A stretch of DNA of 6,122 nt from Tannerella sp. (GTDB taxonomy: Bacteria; Bacteroidota; Bacteroidia; Bacteroidales; Tannerellaceae), in contig JAITPL010000003.1 of NCBI GenBank assembly GCA_031289445.1, positions 1 to 6,122 of the forward strand, in the 5' to 3' direction. The position numbers and the translations under genes were made by a program. A model generated the notes under the pieces. The model was not told the DNA's origin, made no database searches, and worked only from the letters and a program-made list of their open reading frames with translations. Of this stretch, positions 1-4,875 are shown piece after piece (position 1 is the stretch's first letter; every line of letters begins with the position of its first letter).

Positions 1-80
1 GCAAATACGAAGCGATAAAGATTAGAAATGACTCTGTTGCAACAGACGGGAAAAATCGTAAAGTAACTGTAAACAATTAG
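1..80 (+). CDS. C-terminal end of an upstream gene (partial, unidentified)
   Basis: The frame beginning at base 3 is open from the window edge to a TAG at 78-80. It encodes about 25 residues ending in KVTVNN. The other two plus frames stop within the first 26 bases, so if a gene enters from the left on this strand this is its frame. The peptide is hydrophilic, with several Lys, Arg, Asp and Asn residues, and shows no motif I recognise. It is too short to assign a family. It could also be chance open sequence. Confidence 0.4.
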   Translation, partial: KYEAIKIRNDSVATDGKNRKVTVNN

Positions 81-116
81 AAAATGAAAAATATAGATAG
101 CTTGGTATATCGCGTT

Positions 117-490
117 TGGATTTTGTTCGCCGGATGTCGGGGAAGGTTTCGGGATTTCCCGATTTGTCCGCCGGATGTCGGGCAAGGTTTCGGGATTTCC
201 CGATTTGTCCGCCGGATGTCGGGGAAGATTTCGGGAGTTCCCGATTTGTCGCCCGGATGTCGGGGAAGGTTTCGGGAGTTCCCGATTTGTTCGCCGGATG
301 TCAGGGAAGGTTTCGGGATTTCCCGATTTGTCCGCCGGATGTCGGGGAAGGTTTCGGGATTTCCCGATTTGTTCGCCGGATGTCAGGGAAGGTTTCCACG
401 CTCGTGGATTTGTTCGCCGGATGTCGGGCAAGGTTTCCACACTTGTGGATTTGTTCGCCGGATGTCGGGGAAGGTTTCCGCGCAGTGCCG
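117..490. repeat. Tandem array of nine 41-bp units with a covarying palindromic core
   Basis: The anchor GGATG recurs at 132, 173, 214, 255, 296, 337, 378, 419 and 460, an exact 41-bp period with no indels. Each unit has a conserved part (GCCGGATGTCGGGGAAGG and then GATTTGTTCGCC after the core) and a 14-bp palindromic core. In units 1, 2, 5 and 6 the core is TCGGGATTTCCCGA, and in units 3 and 4 it is TCGGGAGTTCCCGA. Unit 7 has TCCACGCTCGTGGA and unit 8 has TCCACACTTGTGGA. The stems are therefore retained although both arms change. Unit 9 decays within its core after about 480, and a half unit (117-131) precedes unit 1. The array sits between a probable gene end and an MBL-fold hydrolase. Its function is unknown. 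Long open frames predicted across it are artefacts of the repeat. Confidence 0.93.
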
Positions 491-502
491 TCGTAGCATT
501 AC

Positions 503-528
503 CGTCATTGCGAGGTACGAAACAATCC
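503..528 (+). repeat. Copy of the dispersed CGTCATTGCGAGG-type repeat
   Basis: This 26-base stretch contains CGTCATTGCGAGG followed by TACGAAACAATCC. It closely resembles a short intergenic repeat seen in many bacterial genomes, usually CGTCATTGCGAGG-n-ACGAAGCAATCC, which gives the familiar spurious peptide SLRGTKQS when translated. It lies directly between the decayed last unit of the 41-bp array and the heptamer run. I recognise it from memory rather than from a search, and only a single half-element is present here. Confidence 0.6.
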
Positions 529-575
529 AATTTCCAATTTCCAATTTCCAATTTCTAATTTCTAACTTCTAATTT
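527..575. repeat. Heptamer tandem repeat (CCAATTT/CTAATTT)
   Basis: Seven consecutive 7-bp units are visible: four CCAATTT (527-554), then CTAATTT, CTAACTT and CTAATTT (555-575). The period is exact and the change from CC to CT is directional along the run. The first unit overlaps the end of the CGTCATTGCGAGG-type repeat. It is AT-rich, lies 42 bp upstream of the hydrolase start codon and contains no start codon or recognisable promoter. Confidence 0.9.
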
Positions 576-611
576 TATTATACTTCTAATTTTATTATAC
601 TTCTAATTTTA
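567..611. repeat. 17-bp direct repeat, 2.6 copies, abutting the hydrolase leader
   Basis: The unit TTCTAATTTTATTATAC occurs at 567-583 and 584-600, and its first 11 bases occur again at 601-611. The unit grows out of the heptamer run, sharing TTCTAATTT. The last partial copy ends 5 bp before the ATG at 617, so the copy number sets the sequence and spacing directly upstream of that gene. No TAnnTTTG -7 box is present in it. Confidence 0.88.
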
Positions 612-616
612 TTTTT

Positions 617-1525
617 ATGACAAAGCAAATTCTTTTTATGTTGTTGACATCTATTCTTTCAACACCGGCGCTCACCGCTCAGGAAGCGGCTGCCGTGCCA
701 ATCACCTACAATGTGGGAACCTTCGGCGTTACCACTCTTACGGATGCTCAAAATCAGATGAACGCCGGTGTGCTTATAGGCGCTACCGACGAGATGCTGA
801 GCCGCTACCTCAAAGACGGCAAGGCTAATGGCGCTATCAACGCCTTCCTTGTCGAGACTTCCGACCGGACCATCCTCGTGGACGCAGGTCTGGGTAACAA
901 ACTCGTCGATAACCTGAAGACTTACGGCAAAACGCCGGACGACATCGACGTTATCCTGCTCACCCACCTGCATGGCGACCATATCGGCGGCTTGTTGCGC
1001 GACGGCAAAAAAGTATTCACTAAGGCGGAGGTCTATGTATCGCAGGCCGAATACAATTACTGGACGAATGAGACGATCCTGAAAGGTCTGCCCGAAAACA
1101 AGCGTGGAGGCTTCGCCCGCGCCGTCGAAGCGATGAAAGCCTATAAGGACAAGCTGCATTTCTTTGTCCCCACCGAGGCAGGCAAGCAATTGCTACCCGG
1201 CATCAGCGCGGTCGAGGCTTACGGTCATACTCCCGGCCATACTGCCTTTCTGCTCGAATCGGACGGCTCGCAACTGCTAATCTGGGGCGATGTGACGCAC
1301 CTTACGCCCATACAGATTCCATGTCCGCAACTTGCGGTTACTTATGACGTTGACCCAACCGTAGCCATTGCTTCGCGCAAGCGTATTCTGCAATTTGTGG
1401 CATCTAAAAAAATACGTGTTGCAGGTATGCACATCGAATATCCGGGTATAGGCGACATCAAGGGCGACGCGGATAAAGGCTACTCGTTTTCGCTGACTTG
1501 CAAGTGCGAAGGAACAGTTAAATAG
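617..1525 (+). CDS. Secreted metallo-beta-lactamase-fold hydrolase
   Basis: A 302-residue MBL-fold metallohydrolase. Residues 1-21 form a signal peptide: Lys3, a hydrophobic stretch at 5-15, and a likely cut after Leu-Thr-Ala21 before Gln-Glu. It should act in the periplasm or be lipid-free and secreted. The dinuclear metal site is complete: H117-x-H119-x-D121-H122 (THLHGDHIGG), H208 in GHTPGHT, D225 in WGDVTH, and a late His272 in AGMHIEYPG. An AILVDAG-like strand (residues 86-91, ILVDAG) precedes the site. Overall order and length resemble the lactonase/methyl parathion hydrolase-like branch, but the substrate cannot be read from sequence. The ATG at 617 is chosen because it gives an intact signal peptide, and its leader is AT-rich with no Shine-Dalgarno sequence. 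The iron-sulfur gene starts 9 bp after its stop, so the two are probably cotranscribed. Confidence 0.93.
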   Translation: MTKQILFMLLTSILSTPALTAQEAAAVPITYNVGTFGVTTLTDAQNQMNAGVLIGATDEMLSRYLKDGKANGAINAFLVETSDRTILVDAGLGNKLVDNLKTYGKTPDDIDVILLTHLHGDHIGGLLRDGKKVFTKAEVYVSQAEYNYWTNETILKGLPENKRGGFARAVEAMKAYKDKLHFFVPTEAGKQLLPGISAVEAYGHTPGHTAFLLESDGSQLLIWGDVTHLTPIQIPCPQLAVTYDVDPTVAIASRKRILQFVASKKIRVAGMHIEYPGIGDIKGDADKGYSFSLTCKCEGTVK

Positions 1526-1534
1526 GATAGCGAA

Positions 1535-2611
1535 ATGCAGATTACCGTCAACGGCAAACTAACGGCAACGCTTGAAGGCGAGACTGTGATAGAGGTCTTG
1601 CGTCGTCTTGGCATCTCAACTCCGGCCTTATGCTACGCCAAAGGGATGAAACATAAATCGTCGTGCATGGTCTGTGTCGTAAAAGAGTGTAACACAGGGC
1701 AAATCATCCCTTCGTGCACAACGGCGCCTACCGAAGGAATGTGCATAGAAACGGATTCGGAAGAGGTACGCGCTATCCGCAGCATGTCGCTCGAACTGTT
1801 GCTCAGCGACCACCGCGCCGACTGCGAAGCGCCCTGCTCAATAGTCTGTCCTCACGGTTTGGATGTCGAGCGTATGCTGTGGTTCTACGACCGAATGCGG
1901 CAGGCAGAGGCCTTCGCCTTGTTATCGGCAGCCTTCGCACTGCCTCATATCGCCTGCGACGACTGCAAAGCGCCATGCGAGAAAGCCTGCCGACGCGGCA
2001 CAGTAGATAGTCCGGTCTCAATCCGTGCAATAATCAAGCAAATAGTGGCTACGACACCCGCTGTAGAGACGGAGCATGCTCCGTCTCATCAACAGTCACA
2101 GACAGAAGATGCTCCGTCTTATCAACAGTCACAGACGGAGCATGCTCCGTCTCTACAAAAGTCGCAAACGGACAATCGAAAGAATTTATTTCTATCCCGC
2201 CTCGGTCGTTTTTCGGAAGATGAAAGTGCGTATCTAAGAGCAAGCGTTGCGACCCCTTCGCGCTGCCTGCATTGTGCCTGTGAGGGTCAGCAGGCGTGCA
2301 AGCTGCGCCGGTTTGCCACCGAAGCAGGCATCAAACGCCCTCGCTACGAGGCCTCGTCAGCCCTGCATGCCGCCCGCAAAATACATATCAACGGCGACCT
2401 TTGGTTTGACGAAGCCAAATGTATCCGTTGCGGTCTATGCGTTTACAACACCGTTAACGGCTTCACTTTCCGCAACAGAGGTTTCGTCATGCAGGTAGTC
2501 ATTCCCGACGAAAACAAGCCCGACATACCTCATTCCATCGCAGAACTCTGCCCCACAGGAGCGATTTACAAGCTCTCGTCAACGGGTGAAGCAAGCAGTC
2601 AATCCGGATGA
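1535..2611 (+). CDS. Multi-cluster iron-sulfur protein (NuoG/HydA N-terminal-like electron carrier)
   Basis: A 358-residue cytoplasmic redox protein. Residues 1-75 form a 2Fe-2S ferredoxin domain with C33, C44, C47 and C61 (C-x10-C-x2-C-x13-C). H93, C97, C101 and C105 then resemble a His-Cys cluster motif. C141, C144, C148 and C152, followed by RRGTVDSPVSIRA, resemble the cysteine-rich N-terminus of the glutamate synthase small chain family. A second half has C244, C247, C249 and C255, and a 4Fe-4S motif C296-x2-C299-x2-C302 with C339-P. No molybdopterin or hydrogenase catalytic domain follows, so it probably passes electrons to a partner encoded elsewhere. Residues 178-210 are three 11-residue repeats of the type QTEHAPS-x-QQS, encoded by a palindromic DNA insertion between the two cysteine-rich halves. 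The start is 9 bp after the hydrolase stop, with a weak AGGATAG upstream. The specific partner is unknown. Confidence 0.88.
   Translation: MQITVNGKLTATLEGETVIEVLRRLGISTPALCYAKGMKHKSSCMVCVVKECNTGQIIPSCTTAPTEGMCIETDSEEVRAIRSMSLELLLSDHRADCEAPCSIVCPHGLDVERMLWFYDRMRQAEAFALLSAAFALPHIACDDCKAPCEKACRRGTVDSPVSIRAIIKQIVATTPAVETEHAPSHQQSQTEDAPSYQQSQTEHAPSLQKSQTDNRKNLFLSRLGRFSEDESAYLRASVATPSRCLHCACEGQQACKLRRFATEAGIKRPRYEASSALHAARKIHINGDLWFDEAKCIRCGLCVYNTVNGFTFRNRGFVMQVVIPDENKPDIPHSIAELCPTGAIYKLSSTGEASSQSG
2062..2167. repeat. In-frame palindromic repeat insertion inside the iron-sulfur gene
   Basis: Three 33-bp units start at 2066, 2099 and 2132, with a few bases of a fourth. Units 1 and 3 contain the perfect palindrome AGACGGAGCATGCTCCGTCT (in unit 1 extended to 22 bp, 2066-2087), while unit 2 is degenerate on its left arm (CAGAAGATGC). 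The whole block is also an inverted repeat: 2062-2086 is the exact reverse complement of 2133-2157, 25 bp arms with 46 bp between. Because 33 is a multiple of 3 the reading frame is kept, and the block encodes 11-residue repeats with TE(H/D)APS. The sequence resembles mobile intergenic palindromes more than protein-coding sequence. Confidence 0.9.
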
Positions 2612-2627
2612 TTAGGCACACAAAAGA

Positions 2628-2660
2628 AAACATGCTAAGTTTTAGAAACTTAGCATGTTT
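2628..2660. terminator. Hairpin 1 between convergent genes, likely bidirectional terminator
   Basis: A perfect 15-bp stem (arms 2628-2642 and 2646-2660) closes on a TAG loop, with CATGCTAAG on the left arm and CTTAGCATG on the right. It begins 16 bp after the iron-sulfur gene stop. Read on the minus strand it is followed by a T-rich run (TTTTCTTTTG). On the plus strand only TTT of the stem follows before A-rich sequence. It fits a terminator for either gene, more convincingly for HU read-through. Confidence 0.75.
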
Positions 2661-2669
2661 AAAGTTAAA

Positions 2670-2702
2670 AAACCTGCTAAGTTTTAGAAACTTAGCAGGT
2701 TT
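2670..2702. terminator. Hairpin 2, near copy of hairpin 1, likely HU terminator
   Basis: This element has the same architecture as hairpin 1, shifted by 42 bp: a perfect 15-bp stem (2670-2684 and 2688-2702) with a TAG loop. It differs by one base pair, CCTGC/GCAGG instead of CATGC/GCATG, so the stem stays perfect. On the minus strand it lies 25 bp after the HU stop and is followed by TTTTTTAACTTT, the arrangement expected of an intrinsic terminator for HU. Confidence 0.78.
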
Positions 2703-2727
2703 AAAAAAGCTGTTTCGTAAGAAAAAC

Positions 2728-3000
2728 TTATTTCACAACTTTAGCCAGTTTAGCGCCGGCCTTGAATTTGACAACTGTGCGTGCCGGTATCTGGATCGCT
2801 TCCTTGGTCTTGGGATTGACGCCCTTGCGAGCGGCTTTCTTAACTACCGAAAACGAACCGAAACCAAGAAGAGCAACCTTGTCGCCTTTCTTAACTGCGC
2901 CTTCTACTGTCTTGATAAAAGCCTCGATGGCCTTTTTCGAATCTACTTTGGTGAGGCCTGATTCTTTGGCTACTGCACCGATGAAATCTGTTTTGTTCAT
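2728..3000 (-). CDS. hup: HU family DNA-binding protein
   Basis: A 90-residue histone-like protein of exactly the usual HU length. The N-terminal helical dimerisation part spans residues 1-40 (MNKTDFIGAVAKESGLTK). GFGSF at 46-50 is the family signature, and the DNA-gripping beta arm at about 52-75 has RKGVNPKT at 58-65, with Pro63 at the position that intercalates into DNA. The protein is lysine-rich with a basic C-terminus. It is a nucleoid protein that bends and compacts DNA as a dimer. It is transcribed divergently from the rhomboid operon and convergently to the iron-sulfur gene, with its own Bacteroidetes-type promoter and a terminator hairpin. The leader before the ATG is almost pure A/T without a Shine-Dalgarno sequence, which is normal for Bacteroidetes. 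Whether this is the main HU or a paralogue cannot be told from one copy. Confidence 0.97.
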   Translation of the reverse strand: MNKTDFIGAVAKESGLTKVDSKKAIEAFIKTVEGAVKKGDKVALLGFGSFSVVKKAARKGVNPKTKEAIQIPARTVVKFKAGAKLAKVVK

Positions 3001-3068
3001 AAAAAAAATTTAAAATTAGAAACTATAAAATACGTGTTAATACGTCCTACATTGGGATAAATCAGCCG

Positions 3069-3100
3069 CAAAGATACGGACTTTTTTTTAATTGTACAAG
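3069..3100 (-). promoter_or_regulatory. Promoter of the HU gene (Bacteroidetes -33/-7 type)
   Basis: On the minus strand TATCTTTG (3076 to 3069) is a perfect TAnnTTTG -7 box. A TTGT at 3099-3096 lies 19 bp upstream, an acceptable match to the -33 TTTG. Upstream of that, on the same strand, is an 11-base A tract (3110-3120 as T on the plus strand) that could act like an UP element. Transcription would begin near 3062, leaving a leader of roughly 60 bases. Confidence 0.75.
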
Positions 3101-3139
3101 TATTTGGCGTTTTTTTTTTTACGGAAAGAATGTTTTTCA

Positions 3140-3161
3140 ACATAAAAAGGCCGTTTTATGT
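3140..3161. promoter_or_regulatory. 22-bp imperfect palindrome, candidate operator
   Basis: ACATAAAA (3140-3147) and TTTTATGT (3154-3161) are exact reverse complements around a central GGCC. The only mismatch is the A/G pair next to the centre. The dyad ends 10 bp upstream of the -7 box of the rhomboid promoter and covers the place where a -33 box would be. That position suits a regulator binding site, but no regulator can be named and the palindrome could be incidental in this A/T-rich sequence. Confidence 0.4.
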
Positions 3162-3171
3162 CGATTTTTTG

Positions 3172-3179
3172 TACTTTTG
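3172..3179 (+). promoter_or_regulatory. -7 box of the rhomboid operon promoter
   Basis: TACTTTTG matches TAnnTTTG exactly, in the context TTTTTTGTACTTTTGCCCC that is typical of Bacteroidetes promoters. No clear TTTG -33 box is found about 19 bp upstream, where a palindrome lies instead. Transcription would start near 3186, so a translation start at the TTG of 3177 is excluded and the ATG at 3207 is favoured. Confidence 0.7.
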
Positions 3180-3206
3180 CCCCGATTTTTAATGATAAAT
3201 AGAGAT

Positions 3207-3959
3207 ATGACACAAAACAGTTTTAATCCACTATCAAACATACCGACCGTAACCAAGAACTTGATAATTATCAACGTGTTACTTTGGATCGCGTCGTTTG
3301 TGATGCAGAAACTCGACATGAACGGACTATTCGGTCTGCACTATCCTGCATCGGCGGAATTTAGTATGTACCAGTTAGTTACGTACATGTTCATGCACGG
3401 CCCCATCTACCACTTGTTCTTCAACATGTATGCCGTTTACATGTTCGGCCGCGTGATAGAAAATGTATGGGGGCCGAAGCGCTTCCTTGCGTATTACATG
3501 ACTACCGGCATAGGCGCAGGGCTTATCAACATACTCGTAATCTATGTAAGGGCCAAGATGTTCGAGGCCTCGATGACGCCGGATGCCATCGAGATGGTTT
3601 ATACCGAGGGGGGCGCGATATTGCGAGAGGGCAAGAACTATATGGACTCGACGCTCGGCGGGCTTAACATGATGATTCATTCAACGACTATAGGCGCATC
3701 CGGTGCGGTGTTCGGCATACTGCTCGCCTTTGGCGTTCTTTTTCCCAACGTCAAGATGTATATCATTCCATTCCCTTTTCCAATCAAGTCGAAGTACTTG
3801 GTCATCGGCTACGGATTGATAGAGCTGTTCGCGGGGATAGCCAATTTCAGTTTCGATAATGTTGCTCACTTCGCGCATCTGGGCGGCATGTTGTTCGGTA
3901 TTATCATGGTTCTCTACTGGGTAAAAAAAGACAGGGCAAATGGCAAATATTTTTACTGA
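3207..3959 (+). CDS. Rhomboid family intramembrane serine protease (rhomboid 1)
   Basis: A 250-residue polytopic inner-membrane protease that cleaves transmembrane substrates within the bilayer. The catalytic dyad is visible: Ser165 in GASG (163-166) and His224 in FAHLGG, with the supporting His221 three residues earlier. H69-LFF-N73 in the HGPIYHLFFNM segment matches the oxyanion and L1-loop region of rhomboids such as GlpG. Hydrophobic segments around 19-35, 57-78, 88-112, 160-183, 192-213 and 221-240 agree with a six-helix core. A hydrophilic insert of about 40 residues (119-160) separates helix 3 from the GASG helix. The ATG at 3207 is used because upstream in-frame starts at 3177 and 3192 lie in or just after the promoter. 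It heads an operon with rhomboid 2 and an EEP protein. The substrate is unknown. Confidence 0.94.
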   Translation: MTQNSFNPLSNIPTVTKNLIIINVLLWIASFVMQKLDMNGLFGLHYPASAEFSMYQLVTYMFMHGPIYHLFFNMYAVYMFGRVIENVWGPKRFLAYYMTTGIGAGLINILVIYVRAKMFEASMTPDAIEMVYTEGGAILREGKNYMDSTLGGLNMMIHSTTIGASGAVFGILLAFGVLFPNVKMYIIPFPFPIKSKYLVIGYGLIELFAGIANFSFDNVAHFAHLGGMLFGIIMVLYWVKKDRANGKYFY

Positions 3960-4875
3960 AATAGCAGGCAGGTACAAGGCAGGCAGCATCCTCGCCAAAT
4001 ATATCTATATAAATGCAGCCGTATTCATACTGATAAGGCTGACGATGGTCATATTGGACATGATGCTTATAGACAGCCATTTCGCCGTCTATCTACAGGC
4101 GCCATCCTCGCTCCCGTTGCTGGCGCACCGTCCCTGGACGGTCTTCACATACATGTTTGTACACCTCGAATTTCTGCACGTACTCTTTAATCTGCTGTGG
4201 CTCTACTGGTTTGGCAAACTTTTCCTGCAGTTCTTCACCGGACGGCAGTTCGGCGGACTGTACGTACTGGGCGGACTTGCCGGCGCCGCACTTTTCCTGC
4301 TGACCTACAACACCTTGCCCATCCTGATGAAGACTGCCGACTTCAGTTTCTTAACGGGCGCGTCGGCCTCGGTGATGGCAATAGTTTTTGCCGTCTCTTT
4401 CTATCGTAAAGACTATATTATCAACCTCTTGCTTATAGGGCGCATCCGCCTTATCTACATCGCTATCGGGGTGTTGCTAATAGATATTATCGCCCTCACT
4501 TCCGAGAATGCAGGCGGTCATATCGCGCATATAGGGGGGGCGCTACTCGGTGTAATCTTTGCTACTCAATATACTAATGGTAAAGATATTACAAACTTTA
4601 TCAACCGATGGATAGACCGTTTGGTGAACATTTTCAACCACAAGCCCCGCCGTTCCGGTAAAAAGCCCAAGTTTAAGGTTTATCGCAATGACAACGCTAA
4701 CGCGGACAACAAGGGGAGCGCTCGGAAGAGGCCTGAGACCGACGAAGAGTATCTGCGGCGCAAAAATGCTGAAAATAAGATAATTGACGATATATTAGAC
4801 AAGCTGAAACGTTCGGGCTACGAAAGTCTCTCGACGGAAGAAAAAAAACGACTGTTCGATGCAAGCAAAAAGTAG
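3940..4875 (+). CDS. Rhomboid family protease with C-terminal cytoplasmic tail (rhomboid 2)
   Basis: A 311-residue second rhomboid. The membrane core is residues 1-215. H80-VLF-N84 matches the H-x3-N segment, Ser142 lies in GASA (140-143), and His197 lies in HIAHIGG, with His194 alongside. The dyad appears intact, though the residue after the nucleophile is Ala instead of the common Gly. From about 228 the chain becomes soluble and highly basic (HKPRRSGKKPKFKVYR). It then forms a charged helical tail (TDEEYLRRKNAENKIIDDILDKLKRSGYESLSTEEKKRLF), a tail type common on Bacteroidetes rhomboids. Its start overlaps rhomboid 1 by 20 bp, and its end overlaps the EEP gene by 17 bp, which implies translational coupling. 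A run of seven G (4534-4540) encodes the GG after His197. Substrate and division of labour with rhomboid 1 are unknown. Confidence 0.92.
   Translation: MANIFTEIAGRYKAGSILAKYIYINAAVFILIRLTMVILDMMLIDSHFAVYLQAPSSLPLLAHRPWTVFTYMFVHLEFLHVLFNLLWLYWFGKLFLQFFTGRQFGGLYVLGGLAGAALFLLTYNTLPILMKTADFSFLTGASASVMAIVFAVSFYRKDYIINLLLIGRIRLIYIAIGVLLIDIIALTSENAGGHIAHIGGALLGVIFATQYTNGKDITNFINRWIDRLVNIFNHKPRRSGKKPKFKVYRNDNANADNKGSARKRPETDEEYLRRKNAENKIIDDILDKLKRSGYESLSTEEKKRLFDASKK

Noticed and set aside
132..486. CRISPR array
   Set aside because: The period is fixed at 41 bp and the variable part is only about 11-14 bp and always palindromic. Several units have identical cores. No cas gene is in the window.
84..572. 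Three overlapping open frames (84-572, 116-496, 175-558) that look like a Cys/Arg-rich repeat protein
   Set aside because: They arise because the 41-bp unit has no stop in any frame. All three frames carry the same peptide cycle in different phase, and the 3' ends run into dispersed and heptamer repeats.
659..1189. Minus-strand 176-residue open frame inside the hydrolase gene
   Set aside because: It is antisense to the part of the hydrolase that holds the metal-binding motif and shows no motif of its own.
2049..2243. Minus-strand open frame opposite the iron-sulfur gene with TEHAPS repeats
   Set aside because: The palindromic insertion encodes the same peptide on both strands. The flanking plus-strand frame has the conserved cysteines and is the real gene.
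2608..2961. Plus-strand frame starting inside the iron-sulfur stop codon and running across the hairpins and HU
   Set aside because: It consists of translated hairpin arms followed by the antisense of HU, which is unmistakable on the other strand.
3177..3206. Upstream TTG (3177) or ATG (3192) start for rhomboid 1
   Set aside because: The TTG lies within the -7 box and the ATG at 3192 falls only a few bases after the expected transcription start. The ATG at 3207 gives the usual short N-terminus before the first helix.
4534..4540. G7 tract in rhomboid 2 as a phase-variation switch
   Set aside because: Seven G is short for a contingency locus, and the run is explained by two Gly codons and an Ala codon in the conserved HIGGA motif.
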